NCBI GenBank assembly: GCA_001683735.1
Contig: LUGG01000027.1
Span: 496,001 to 560,000, forward strand
Reading direction: 5' to 3'
Source: Grifola frondosa
Lineage: Eukaryota > Basidiomycota > Agaricomycetes > Polyporales > Grifolaceae
DNA length: 64,000 nucleotides
The position numbers were made by a program, and so were the translations under genes. The notes under the pieces were generated by a model that was given only the letters and a program-made list of their open reading frames with translations, did not search any database and was not told the DNA's origin. This document shows positions 29,111 to 40,417 of the stretch, piece after piece (position 1 is the stretch's first letter; each line of letters starts with the position of its first letter).

Positions 29111-29853
29111 GAAGGGACAGAAACTCACGTCTATATAGCTCCCACAAATGTACATTCGGCCGGATTTTGATCCCCGGTGCCTTGCAAGGGTTGCGTCGGG
29201 GTAACCGCAGCCACGAGGGACATGGCACTGTGTGCGCCTTTAAAAGGACTTGGAGAAGCCATAGAATGCCAGGTTCGGCATCGACCATGTCCCGGAACGC
29301 GTGAGCATCACCTACACGTCAAGTATATTTAGAATACCTCACAAATCAACCTCAAGAGGTAACATGCATGCCATTTGCACGAGCGATTTTAGTTCCACGA
29401 GAGCATCATAGCTCGAGGAGAACTTCGTCTTGGTTCGACTTCAAATTTCGACGCTCTGAGACTGAGCTGACCAAGTAGTATCTCAGACAAAGCAATATTG
29501 ACGGGATGTCATTCAGCTTACGAGCCGTCCGCCGTACTCTCCGTTCACCAAAGAAAACCGTAAATTCGATGATAAGTAGACCTGAAGGAACCGACACAAG
29601 ATATCTCCATTTGCCGACATGAGAAGAAAGCGAATAGCTATCAAACGCCACTAAAACACTCCAAAAATGGGGCGTGAGACACAGTCCAGCGACCCAAGGG
29701 AAATGAACCGGCACATCGTTAAAGTACCAAAGTTTTCAGAACATGCAAGATTCAAATCGAAGAACGCCCTCAGTTATTCCAAAGTATGCGGGCTTTTACA
29801 AGCAAGCTCCAGCGATGTGAATTTCACACTTCCTGGCCTAGCGCTGAAATCCT
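29111..29853. other. Intergenic region between P450-1 and the CBM1 gene
   Basis: This holds the P450 promoter and the 3' flank of the CBM1 gene. A 102-codon open frame at 29406-29714 is unsupported. Confidence 0.5.
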
Positions 29854-30775
29854 TCACGGCGTCGCCGTGGCGCCAGTGTACGCATGGATCGTCTCGTCCG
29901 CGCACCCCGCCGGCGTCTCGTAGTCGTACGCACCCAGGTTGATGTAGACGTCGAGATTGTCATCCGCATCCGGACACACCAACCACGCCTGTCGAAGAAG
30001 AAAATAATCAATAAGTTATGGTTCGCGAAGTATCTGGGCGAGACAAACGTTGAGTTGCGGCCGGTCGATGGTAGGAATGGACCATTCCACGGTGTCGCCG
30101 GACCACATGAAGGTGCCCGCGTTCGCGCCCGAGGCCGGCTCCGTCGACCACGACATCTGGAGCTTCGTCACAGAGGGGTCGGATTGGCCCTCCACGACGG
30201 CATACAGGGACGAGCCGTTCGGGAGCAGCTGCACGAGCTGGCCGCTCACGATCTGGAATTGTGCGGCGGTGTCCGGGTCGCCGAGGACTGCGTCGGAGGC
30301 AGTGTTTATTACCTCTGAGCGCAGGTACTTGTGGAAGTTGGGGTCTTCCTGCGGGGGATGGCGCTCAGCACTGCGATCTGTGTGTGGGATTGGAGGTAGG
30401 GAAGAAGGCGCTCACCACCGCGCGGATGAAGGAGTTGCCTGGAAGGAGTGTGGAGGTGCCGGCGGCGGCGCTGCTGGTGCTGGTGGGAGAGCCGCCGCCG
30501 CCTACGGGCGAGGATGAAGGCGTGCCGGGAGTAGAAGTAGATGCACCGGGAAGGCACTGTGAGTAGTAGTCGTTCGAGTAAGTGCATGACCAGCCAGACG
30601 GGCAGACCGTTGCCCCAGTCCAGCCAATACCGCCGCACTAGAAATGTATCAGTAACAAAAAAAAAACTTGTATAGTTTACTGCACCTGGCCGTATTGAGG
30701 GGCAGTAGTTTGCGCTATGGCGCCGACCGCGAGGAAGAACGCGCAGACAAGTGATATGGATGCGGAGAAGACCAT
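29854..30775 (-). CDS. Secreted CBM1 (cellulose-binding) protein with a C-terminal domain of unknown function
   Basis: The start at 30775 gives a signal peptide ([20 protein letters not shown], then AQ). A fungal type 1 cellulose-binding module follows: QYGQ, then [20 protein letters not shown] and SNDYYSQCL, with the expected aromatic and four cysteine positions. A Ser/Thr/Gly/Pro linker comes next, then a domain containing [90 protein letters not shown] and [19 protein letters not shown]. Four exons; introns fall after YGQ, after FIRA and before AWLVCP. The protein presumably acts on plant cell walls outside the cell. I do not recognise a catalytic signature in the C-terminal domain, so no glycosidase or oxidase label is given. 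Confidence 0.88.
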
Positions 30776-31477
30776 GACTGCTACGCAGGGCATCAGGAGT
30801 ATTTGCGCAGTACTTATACATGGCTGAGTTGCTATATTCTCGCAAGATGCACCGAGCAATAGCCTCTACCTCGGGCGAGCGCCAGCTGTGCCGGAGCGAC
30901 GTAAAGTCGGTCACGGAGATTTTTCGGAGAGTCAGCGCACTACGGAGAAGCTAAGCTGGCTCATGCCTGAAGTGTGCTGAGCAGGAAGGTCGGAGGCCAT
31001 TCATCCGAAGAAGGGTTGCGTAGGCACGCAACGTCACAAGCAGTCGTAGGGAACAATTGCAGTGATCTCTGAGATTATTTTATTTGGCAAGTGTATATGA
31101 GACTGAAGCCGGTTTTATGCGCAAATAATCCGAGAGATGCACAACATAAGGCCCACATACCGAAGTTACCAATTTGTCGGAAATCGAGAGTTCTCCCATT
31201 CCGAAGACATGCTTTGCGTCAGAAGAGCATGTTAAATGCATCCTACATTCAAGTAAAAGCATACAAGCTTATTTGCGAAAGAGACAGGCCATTCACGGGT
31301 TCATTCGCAGAGGTGGACGTGGGACGTGGAAGACCTGAACCAAACGCGTTCTTTCTGTGACCGCGACGTGATGATCATCATGTGATCGTTCCAGCGGCCC
31401 TTGATCCACGACGACTGCGATCGCATATTCTGCTTCCCTGCAATATTTACCCAGCAACGCGTTTACGCGCACTTGCT
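30776..31477. other. Divergent intergenic region (CBM1 gene / promethin-like gene)
   Basis: About 700 bp holding both promoters. Short open frames here have no recognisable content. Confidence 0.5.
30812..30821 (-). promoter_or_regulatory. TATA-like box of the CBM1 gene
   Basis: On the minus strand TGTATAAGTA lies about 40 bp upstream of the CBM1 start codon. It is a plausible TATA element, but the spacing to the transcription start is unknown. Confidence 0.4.
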
Positions 31478-32361
31478 ATGGGAGAATCTGTGATCATGGA
31501 GTCTCCGTATGTTGCAGACGAGGCAGATCCGGACCTGCTGTCGTACTTCGACAAGAGCGCGATGGTGGTGCACCAATCCTTCCAGCGGTAAGCAATCGCG
31601 CAGCTTTGATATTGCTCGAAACGCGATAAATTAACATTACAACGCGGAAGATTCGAGCAGGGATATGCTAGGCCTGGAATGAGTTTGCTTGTCAAGTCAT
31701 TTCAGACGCGGCCTGTTCGTTCGGTGAGCGCTGCATGAATGTGAAATCGCTCCTTCTATGCTGAGCATGCGTAGACATTTCTGGCGGTCTTTGCCATTCT
31801 GAGTCTACTCCCCCTGCTATCGTTTATGTAAGTCGATATCTGTGCTGCCACTCACAGATCTTAACGGACATCTTTATCTTCAGAGGATTCTCTCTTTTCA
31901 TTCTCGCCTCCTTCGTTTTCTTCTCCCTGGCGGGCGCGCTACTAGCGGCTAGCATCGTAATTATGCTCTCCGGTATTTCAATCTATCGGCCATGAACTCA
32001 TTCTCTCGTGCTCACATAATCCTATCTAGGCGTCCTCCTGGGGTGCACCCTCATGATCCTGTTCTTCATCTCTATCCCACTCACAGCCTTCGCCCTGGGC
32101 GCATTCATTGCCTTCCGTCTCGCCGTACGCGTACGGAGCGACGGCTACCGCGCCGGTGTAGGCGGGTGGGCGCAGGAGACGAAGAACCAGTTCTACCGCA
32201 CGGCACCGGAGGAAGATGCGCTCAAGGCCGATGAGGACGTGTCGCATTCTGGCTCGGACGCAGTGATGATAATCGGTACGATACCCCCGGATGGCCTAGA
32301 TAAAAAGAGCGCGCAAGAAGATAGAGACGCGGACACGATCGTGAAATCGGAATCGGAGTGA
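31478..32361 (+). CDS. Promethin/LDAF1-like lipid-droplet membrane protein (tentative)
   Basis: Five exons (31478-31587, 31651-31723, 31775-31827, 31884-31972, 32030-32361) give 657 bp and 218 residues in phase. A short hydrophilic N-terminus is followed by four closely spaced hydrophobic segments: TFLAVFAILSLLPLLSFI, GFSLFILASFVFFSLAGALL, AASIVIMLSGVLLGCTLMIL and FFISIPLTAFALGAFIAFRL. A soluble acidic C-terminus of about 90 residues ends KSESE. Four short hydrophobic stretches forming two hairpins, with small residues and prolines between them, are typical of promethin proteins, which work with seipin at ER sites where lipid droplets form. That assignment comes from shape and composition, not from a sequence motif, so it could be another small ER membrane protein. 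Confidence 0.72.
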
Positions 32362-32437
32362 TGAGTACATGGGTCTTCACTAGGAAATGCTACTTCGTAT
32401 GGATACCTTAAACATTCACGCAATCTGTACAGGAACA

Positions 32438-32809
32438 TCATGTTGACATTGTCAACTCATTAATTAGCATGGCATGCGCTGCTTGCTTCTTCATTACTAA
32501 GGCTGTATGCGCATGTTCCGAATCCAAACCTGGTCTCGGTTTCTGCTCATCCGTCCCAGCTTCGAAGAAATACTTCCGCACGATGGGCAAAACCGCGCGC
32601 TGAATTGATGTCAAATCCTCTATGTTAAATTGCGCAGGCACCGAAGTGCGCAGTATCTCTTCCACGTCGGTACTTTCACGGGCACAGCATGCCGTTCTCG
32701 ACGTTGGTATGCCAGTCCGCATCCGGCATGCACTGAGCACCATGCGAAAGCACCCAAGCATGTTACCTTTTCGATGTGCCGCGGACCTGCTGCTCTGTTC
32801 ACTTGTCAT
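32438..32809 (-). CDS. Small uncharacterised open frame (doubtful gene)
   Basis: A 123-codon frame from ATG at 32809. The C-terminal two thirds (SVPAQFNIEDLTSIQRAVLP, IVRKYFFEAGTDEQKPRPGL, ALVMKKQAAHAMLINEL) look like real helical protein. The middle has a potential donor after HRK (GTAACA) and a potential acceptor before ILRTSVP, so the true protein may be shorter. I recognise no family. It converges with the promethin-like gene. Confidence 0.3.
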   Translation of the reverse strand: MTSEQSSRSAAHRKGNMLGCFRMVLSACRMRTGIPTSRTACCARESTDVEEILRTSVPAQFNIEDLTSIQRAVLPIVRKYFFEAGTDEQKPRPGLDSEHAHTALVMKKQAAHAMLINELTMST

Positions 32810-33152
32810 TTTGACAACTGATATTTCACATTAAGTTAAAGATCCACTTTCTTTTCGTATGGTCTTGTTGGACATATAAGAAGCTTGCCACTGGCAGGAC
32901 CATTGGAGACAGACCAGATCCATGCTTGGACCTTCGGAAATGTTTCGAACTGAATTCACCTTTCATGAACAGGTATTTTCAACACCCCAAGCGTCATCAC
33001 ATTCAGTGTTAAAACATGTTAGGAACATAGGAACACTGTGAGCTCTAGTAGCGGATGCCGGAAGGCTGAAGCGGCTGGCCGCTGGCGAGTCGGCGATACA
33101 GACGCCAAAGATTCACGTGACTAGTAAAGTCTGCCGAAGCCACGCTGAGCTA
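32810..33152. other. Intergenic region left of the mobile element
   Basis: No gene recognised between the doubtful small frame and the left terminal inverted repeat. Confidence 0.5.
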
Positions 33153-33182
33153 GGACCCCCGACAATTCACTGAGAGGCCTGA
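33153..33182 (+). repeat. Left terminal inverted repeat
   Basis: 30 bp, matching the reverse complement of 33964-33992 except for one additional C in the C run. Confidence 0.9.
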
Positions 33183-33963
33183 GCCTAATCCGGACAAATT
33201 TTTGGAATTTTGAGGGCCTATGCCTGATTTTATCCGGACAAAACAGGGGGTCCGCCGGCCGAATGTCTGAGGAATTTTCCGGACAAAAAAATCAGAGGTC
33301 CGGACATGCCTGATCCAGTCCGGACAAAAGTTTGAGGTGTCAGTATATCAATATCAATTATCGCTCGAAGATTATTTCATATTATACATACATTATACAT
33401 ATATATACTACTTACAATCAATTATAGTTATTTGGTGCAACACTCGGGAGTCACCTACGACTTGTTTCGAACATCGCATTATGTACTAGCAGAAATATTG
33501 TTATTATAATTTTTCGTCAATGGGGTTTTGACACGACGAGGCTGCTGCTCCACTGCCTCTGGAGTTTGTCACTTTGAATGTCTGCTGCTTCTGAAGCTAC
33601 AGATGTCAATAATGATCTACCTAGGGTATGGAGAGTAATATTTGTATGAGATTTGAGTCAGCGGGCAACATTGAGCATCTTAGCATTGTTGAAACTGGTA
33701 TATTATGAGTTCTTCACTGCAGTTTTTACTAATTTACCAAATTGAGAGACTTTCGAATGCCTGATTATCATATCCAGGGCGAAAAATAGGGATTTTGGAG
33801 CCCTGATCCTGGAATCCGGACATTTTCGTGCTCTTAGAGGGCCTGATCTGAAGTCCGGACAAATTTTGGAAAAATGGTCGAATGCCTGATTTTATCCGGA
33901 CATTTCGGGCCAAATTTCGACTTTTTCTTACGGACATTTTTGGCCGATTTTTAAAAATCCGGA

Positions 33964-33992
33964 TCAGGCCTCTCAGTGAATTGTCGGGGTCC
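33964..33992 (-). repeat. Right terminal inverted repeat
   Basis: 29 bp, the inverted partner of 33153-33182. Confidence 0.9.
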
Positions 33993-34326
33993 TGCGAAGC
34001 TTTAGCTTTCTTTCACTCCTCCCGCCATCAAAGATGATAAGTCATAGTTGCACAACATGTTCTACGCAGAAAACAAATGTCTGAATGTAGCCGACAATGG
34101 GCTTACGGTGTGCAGCGCGGAGATCCTTCCGGAGCGCAGATCCCTGCGCCTCGAGGCTCGCATGCTTTCGAAGCTCGGTTTTCGATATTTTCGATGGCAT
34201 GATATTTGAGCCAGGCGCGCGCAGATATTAGGTCGTATCCGCGACTCCGCCCAGTCACACGGCGCTCGCATCACTGCGGTTCATCAAAGAAGGTTGACAA
34301 AAGCCAGAAAGCCGCCGAGACCATGA

Positions 34327-34332
34327 TATAAA
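34327..34332 (+). promoter_or_regulatory. TATA box of the Argonaute gene
   Basis: TATAAA lies 62 bp upstream of the Argonaute ATG, a sensible distance for a TATA element with a short 5' UTR. The 396 bp from the mobile element to the ATG hold nothing else I recognise. Confidence 0.45.
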
Positions 34333-34388
34333 GCGCAAGGCCTGTCACACGCTTTCTCCATCTTTCCAACCACGTTCAATCTTGCTTC

Positions 34389-37300
34389 ATGAGCACAAAT
34401 AGAGGAGATCGCGGACGAGGATTCGACCGAGGACGAGGCGGTTCAGGACGAGGGAGTCCGTCTAGCGGGCGGGGCAGTCCTGCTAGCGATGGATACAGGG
34501 GTCGTGGCGGGGATCGTGGCGGGTTCAGAGGTGGTGACCGCGGTGGCTTCAGGGGTGACCGTGGAGGGGATCGTGGCGGGTATCGAGGCGGCGACCGCGG
34601 TGGATTTCGAGGAGGTGACCGCGGCAGAGGTGGGGATCGTGGAGGATTTAGAAGTGGTCCGCCAGCGGGGTGAGTCGTGTTCAGTGTTGGTTGGAAGGAC
34701 ACGCTAATCCGAGGTATCTCCTTAGCGTCTTCGCACCTGACGAGCCAGCGGTTATCGATGGCCGCTTGAAGGACAACTCCCAAGACGCGCTAGTCGCATC
34801 GTTCCGCGGTCTGCAGCTAAGCGACACCGACTTGCCGCTGCGCCCGGACTTTGGCACGGTGGGGAGGCCCATCACGCTGCGGACGAATTTCTTTCCCATC
34901 AGAGTGCCCAAGGGGCCGTTGTTCGAATACGATGTCGCCCTTAACCCTCCTGCGACCAACAAGCGCCTCAAGAGGCGCATCTTCCAGATCGCGGAGCAGA
35001 CGCCTGACTGGGCGGGCGCAGGAATGACGGGCAAGGTTGCGCATGACCATAGCAGCAAGCTGATCGCCGCGATCAAGCTCCCCGAACCACTGGTGATCAG
35101 AATCGCCTACACTGAGGAGGACGACGACGAGCAGAGGAAGGACAAGAAGGAGTATACACTGACAATCAGGTATATTCAGGACATCGAGACCCAGAGTTTG
35201 CTCAAGTACGTCGTCGCTCTTCGTATTGTTCCGTTCTCGCGAGGGGATGTGAGATATCTGAGGAATCGATGTGCGCGAAGGCAAGGTCATTCGCCGCACT
35301 TGGGACTCTCAGACTCTCATGTCCTTCTTGAACCTTGCCTTCCACCTCGGCTGCACCCGAGTTCCCTTCTGTACTGATTCCTTCGTTCCCGAAGCTACCT
35401 CGATGGGCACCCACAGTACCGGGGATATGACATCATGCCGGTGGTCACCGCGTTGAACTTGATTCTTGCGGCGCACCCAAACCGCTCTGTAGGAGGAGGT
35501 GTTATGATCGGGAGGAACAAGTTTTTCCATCCGTCCGCAACATCTCCTCCGGTATCCCTAGGCGGGGGTCTCGAGGCGTGGCGAGGATTCTACTCCTCCG
35601 TTCGCCCTGCGCACAAACAGCTCATGGTGAACGTGAACGTGTGCACGACGGCGTTTTACTCGCCGGGGAACTTGGCTGAGCGCATGATGGAGTTCGAACA
35701 GGCCAGCTTCGGGGCGCGGGCTAGTGCATTCGCGAAGGGTGTAAGAGTGAAGACTATGCACTTGGGGTACCGGAAGACAGTCAAGACCGTTGCTAAGGTC
35801 AACGCTCGACAGCATTCTTTCCAAACGGATGAATATGGTAAAGTCACTGTCGAGCAGTACTTCAAGCGCAGTATGTTCCTAATCTTTTTCATGCTCATTG
35901 TCTAACCTTTAACCATCATCGTCCTATTGTCGTGCAGAGTACAACATAACACTTCAATATCCAACCTCCCCTTATCGACGTTGGTGGCCAGAAAACCAAC
36001 TACTTGCCACCCGAAGTGTGCACAATTTTGGAAAATCAGCCTTTCAGGGGCAAGCTCCTGGATGAGCATACCGCAAAGATGATATTGGTGGCGTGTCAGC
36101 CTCCGAATGTGAATGCGCAGGCAATCGTCGGACGTGGATTGGACGAACTGGGCTTCAGGCAGGGTGCGGCGCCGATGGATGCGTTTGGAATCCGCGTCGG
36201 GAACGAGATGGCCGTTGTTCCGGGCCGCATCCTCAACCCGCCCACCGTGCGCTACTCGCAGGGCGCCGCGCAGATCGATGATCGTGCGAGCTGGAACCTG
36301 CGCAACGTCCGCTTCTCGGTGGGCGCCAAGCTCGAGAAGTGGGCGGTGCTGCTCATCAAGGACGGGAACCCGCGCGACGAGTTCAACGACCCCAGCGATC
36401 CACAGCTGATTGCTACTATTACTGGATTCGCAGATATGTGTCGGAAGTCGGGGATGACGGTCGACAAAGCCCGCCGGCGTACGCTGTTGCGCAGCTCCCG
36501 CGTAAGAGCAACGACGATCCCATTCGCAGGGTGGCTATCCAAGCCATCCGCACGGCCCTCATGGGGATCAAGTCAAGCCGAAGCTGGTCCTTGTTATTCT
36601 GTCCAACGGAGATAGGCACGTATACTCTGTGGCTCAAGCATCTGTGTGACGTGTACCTCGATGTTGCGACGGTGTGTGTGCATGCGGCGAAGATCCGCAA
36701 AGAACGCGGCCAGCCGCAGTATTTTGCGAATGTCGCGCTGAAGGTCAACATGAAGCTCGGCGGCGTCAACCACGAGCTGGACCAGCGAAATATGGCGTTC
36801 CTGAATCAGATGCCGACCATGCTTGTAGGCATGGATGTGACGCATCCTGGTTTGGGGACAGTCAAGGGCACTCCGTCAGTCGCAGCCGTAGTCGCGAGCA
36901 TCGATAAGCGTTCGGCCAGTTTCCTGCTAGTCTCCGCATTCAGGAGTCGAAGAAAGAAGTGCGTTGTCATGTTCATACCCTCACCATCCAAAGCTAATTT
37001 GAATACTTTAATGTAGATGGTCACGGATCTCGCTTCCATGATAGGAGAGCGTATTGCTGCCTTCAAAGCACGTAACAACAATGAATTGCCCGCGCGAATT
37101 TTGGTATATCGCGACGGCGTTTCGGAGGTATGCATAGTGTATTGTGTGTTTCTGCCATAAACTGATCAGGAGACAACATCAGGGACAGTTTCCCATTGTC
37201 GTGGCCGAGGAGATGCCTGAAATCAAGAAGGCATTCAGGAAGTTCAGCACCCCGCAGAAGCAGTATTCCCCGAAGCTAACCATCGTCGTGTGCGGCAAGC

Positions 37301-37822
37301 GCCACCACACCCGCTTTTATCCCACCGAAGCCGCAAACGCCGCTGGCGACGGCAACCCAAAGCCCGGTACTGTTGTCGACCGCGGCGCCACGGCGGTGTA
37401 CGAGTTTGACTTCTACCTCCAAGCCCACGGAGGCGAGTGCACCTTTTGTCCCGTTCCGTATAACCAAAATCGCTGAACCAAGCCATATTACAGGACTGCA
37501 AGGTACGACGCGGCCGACGCACTACTACGTCGTCCACGACGAGATCGGATTTGGATCGAACCAGCTGCAGGGCCTGACCAACGACGTGAGCTACATGTTC
37601 GCTCGCGCAACGAAGGCGGTCAGCTTGGTCTCCCCCGCTTACTATGCTGATCTGGCTTGCGAGCGCGGCCGGTGCTACCTGCACGCCCTCCTCCAAGGTA
37701 TCTCCGACAGCGGCACGACGGCGACAAGTGGTGCCGGAGAAGAGCAAGTGATGAGCGAGGCGCAGAAGATGTGGCGCAGCGGGGTCGGCAATAATTTGAA
37801 GGAGACGATGTTCTATCTGTAA
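34389..37822 (+). CDS. Argonaute (QDE-2-like) with an RGG-rich N-terminus
   Basis: RNA-silencing slicer that binds small RNAs. Seven exons (34389-34669, 34726-35205, 35395-35870, 35938-36958, 37017-37127, 37183-37432, 37494-37822) total about 2950 bp and 980 residues. Exon 1 encodes about 94 residues of RGG/FRGGDRGG repeats. Then come RPDFGTVGRPITLRTNFFPI (N domain), YLDGHPQYRGYDIMPVVTAL, the PAZ region (VTVEQYFKRKYNITLQYP, KTNYLPPEVCTILENQPFRG), QPPNVNAQAIVGRGLDELGF, and PIWI with VGMDVTHPGLGTVKGTPSVA, SLRIQESKKEMVTDLASMIG, ILVYRDGVSEGQFPIVVAEE, KRHHTRFYPTE, RPTHYYVVHDEIGFGSNQLQ and the ending LKETMFYL. The catalytic set D, E, D, H is complete. One-base shifts occur near 35965, 36470, 36565, 36625 and 36915. 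The last intron (37433-37493) starts with GC. Confidence 0.93.
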
Positions 37823-38127
37823 TCTCGTCGCATTCGGTAATGGGGAAGGTATGTACTCTTGGAAGGGATCTGTGCGATGGTCACTAGAGCTTGGCGTGGA
37901 AAGTCTGTAGGTTGGAACGATGTATTATTTGTAGGCGTTGACTTATATTTATTTTGCGAGGTGCGGGAAATATAGCTCCGATCCCTCAAACTGTAGTCGG
38001 ATGTATGGTATTTGAACACGTCATCGTAAAAATCTACTGTGCGGAGCCCAGATGGTAATTTAGTCTGATGAAAGGGCCGAACCAGCACAACTAGGACATT
38101 TGAATAAGTTCGGTGGAACATGCTCCT
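37823..38127. other. Convergent intergenic region
   Basis: Shared 3' flank of Argonaute and the MFS gene; nothing recognised. Confidence 0.5.
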
Positions 38128-39910
38128 TCATGATGGATCCGAGCCACAGGACGACTCTCGTGACTCTTTGTGGCTCTTCTGGACCTCTTTCCTGCTCAGC
38201 GCTCCTGCGGCCGCCAAGGTCAATGCTCCAGCCACCGTCAGGACACCAGTGAATACGATGAGCCCATTAAAATGGGATCGGTCTGACACCTTGAGTAATG
38301 CGCCTGCGGTGGGAGTTCCCGCGAGGGTCGCCACAGCTACCAACATATAGATTGAACCTGAGTGTCGCAAGGCCACGAATGAGCCATAAGTACGTATGAA
38401 TGCGTATGAAATACGTATCGTACCTAGTCTAGCACCATACTTCTCTCTCGGAGAGATCGTCGCGATATGCGTGGGCAACAGCGATACGAACGCACCTGCA
38501 GGTGATGTTGTCAGGTCATTGATATTTAAAATGAACATGAAACGGAGGCAGACCAGAGAATAGGCCGTACAATGCGGAAAACGCAACTATTGCGGCTGTG
38601 TTCCGAGACGGAAGCCATAAACCGAATATAAGTGCACTACAAACAACCGCCGCCGGTACAAATACGTTGAGGCTGCAGTGAAGACGTAAATGAGTCTGGT
38701 GATTCTATTGATTGTCGTTCAAGCTTCTGGAAGAAGGACTTACGTGCCAAATCTATCAGCCAGCAGCCCGGGAAGTATGCGTGAAGGCAAATTTAGCGCG
38801 TTCATAATCGGGAGGATGTAGTCGGAAATACGAGAAGGGACGCCCTGGAAATCAGCATATATCTGAATGTAGAAATATGGAATGAAGAATGCGTAGAAAA
38901 GTCTATGAATGACCGCGGAAATATCTCAGCATACATACAACCATAGAACAAGTAAAGCTCACAGAAAGGCTCCGATTCCGGCCAGCACATATTGCGGATC
39001 GCGGAAGCCGTCGAAGTCGACTGCCGTCCTCAAAGACACATGTCCAGATAGTGGTAATCGTGTGCGAATTGTTATGCAAGACACGATCAAGCAGACCATA
39101 ATGAGGAAGGCGACAATCCGCACAGCCCATCCGAACCCGACGATGGGTATCAGGCGTTCGATAATGATGGGAAAGCATACGCCGCCTGTCGCGCTGCCTC
39201 CTGTGACCAGGCCGATGGCATAGGCCCTTTTGTATCTGAACCAATGTCCAAGGACAGCAAGTGCAGGATTGAATCTGGCGAAGTATTCAGCGCCAGTCGA
39301 ATTCATAGAATTCAGAGGGCCCACATCATGGCTATGCCGATACCAAACAACACTCCCTGGGATAGGAATAGTTGATATGGCTGATCTTTCTGGGCCAGCG
39401 AAATCATCATCATGGAAAACACCGCGATAAATGATCCTGGGCGCAAGAGGACCTGATTATACGGTATACGATGAATCATGACATTTAAACTTTAGTGGCG
39501 CAGTCACCCACATCAGACCCGTAAGCATCGAAGATCCTGCCCACTATGGGGCCGAGTCCATAAAGCAAGAAGATTTGAATTGCACCAATAAGAGCGATTG
39601 TGGACGACGATGATGACGGAAGAAGCGTTGTCTCATAATAATTTTGGAAAACGCCCTGTCAACAATATCAGGTATAATGAGAAGCCAATGAGAAGCCAAT
39701 CTTCGCGCAGAAAACAAGCGATGCTTGACTCACATATGCATTCACCATCCCAGCCGAGGAAAATAATGCAAGGGACGCTCCTAGCACAACGGTCCAGGCC
39801 TGGAAGCCTCCGTCAGGTATGTCAACTTTTTCTTTCGCATAGATGGGCAGTGGCGTCGATTCAAGCGACTGTACATTTACTATGCCCCCCTTCTCTTTTT
39901 CAGTATCCAT
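38128..39910 (-). CDS. Major facilitator transporter, monocarboxylate-permease type (SLC16/MCH-like)
   Basis: Multi-exon membrane protein. The N-terminus has the monocarboxylate-transporter signature in IPDGGFQAWTVVLGASLALF. Further segments are LLPSSSSTIALIGAIQIFLL, YGLGPIVGRIFDAYGSD, RPGSFIAVFSMMMISL, GHWFRYKRAYAIGLVTGGSA, TGGVCFPIIIERLIPIVGFG, WAVRIVAFLIMVCLIVS, DFDGFRDPQYVLAGIGAFL, FFIPYFYIQIYADFQGVPS, LNLPSRILPGLLADRFGTLN, FVSLLPTHIATISPREKYGA and GTPTAGALLKVSDRSHFNGL. The C-terminus is short and Lys/Ser-rich. About twelve hydrophobic spans are present. Yeast relatives (Mch proteins) do not all carry monocarboxylates, and fungal relatives also include riboflavin transporters, so the substrate is open. 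Confidence 0.85.
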
Positions 39911-40417
39911 GATGAAAGGGAAAAATGAAAACTACTACTAGAGCAGAGGGGACAATTTTGCTCAGTGCGATTGTCATGCATGTTTACCTTATCGTTTATA
40001 TGGTGCCATGGCCGGCGGGTGACAAGATGCGATCATCAGCCTTGATGTATGCTTGCATTTGTGTTCCGCTTGGTTTCCGCAGTCTATTTGATTGTAAGAG
40101 CCCAGCGTCTAGCCGTCATCTGAGTCACTCAAAACTAGCGCTCCAATCTCGCGGACTGTAGCATAATTTTAGTGGAGGCACGTATTCTGCTATCTTTTCT
40201 TGATGGACCAGTACGTCGTGAACGCTTGCAGCTCGCAATAGAAATATCAGTAGAACTGAGCTCAGGTGCACGGCGATATGTCTCATACTCACGAAATCAC
40301 AAATTGCGTATTGACGCCTCCATCACTGTCGCCAAGAGCATAGGTATACACATGCCACGTACATATTGTACATCACATGGCTAGCAAAAAAAAAGGATCA
40401 ACGAAGTCCTTGAGAGC
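39911..40417. other. Intergenic region between the MFS and cyclin-like genes
   Basis: MFS promoter and 3' flank of the cyclin-like gene. An A10 run lies at 40385-40394. No gene recognised. Confidence 0.5.

Larger units (their letters stand above)
33153..33992. mobile_element. Non-autonomous DNA transposon (MITE-like) with ~30 bp terminal inverted repeats
   Basis: The left end, 33153-33182, reads ggacccccgacaattcactg followed by agaggcctga. The right end, 33964-33992, is its reverse complement with one C fewer. The 840 bp between lack a credible gene; the frame at 33734-33937 is low-complexity. The octamer tccggaca occurs eight times, all in the same orientation: at 33189, 33233, 33278, 33299 and 33319 near the left end, and at 33815, 33854 and 33895 near the right end. 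The centre is AT-rich. The string gcctgattttatccggaca occurs near both ends. I could not find a clean target-site duplication. Subterminal motif clusters and inverted ends suggest a cut-and-paste element; the superfamily is unknown. Confidence 0.82.

Noticed and set aside
26748..30775. P450-1 and CBM1 protein as part of the fucose cluster
   Set aside because: Adjacency alone; neither has a known role in nucleotide-sugar or fucosylation chemistry.
33734..33937. 67-codon open frame inside the MITE
   Set aside because: Low-complexity translation of the internal repeats; no transposase signature.
34376..34783. Proline-rich frame opposite Argonaute exon 1
   Set aside because: Antisense shadow of the RGG repeats.
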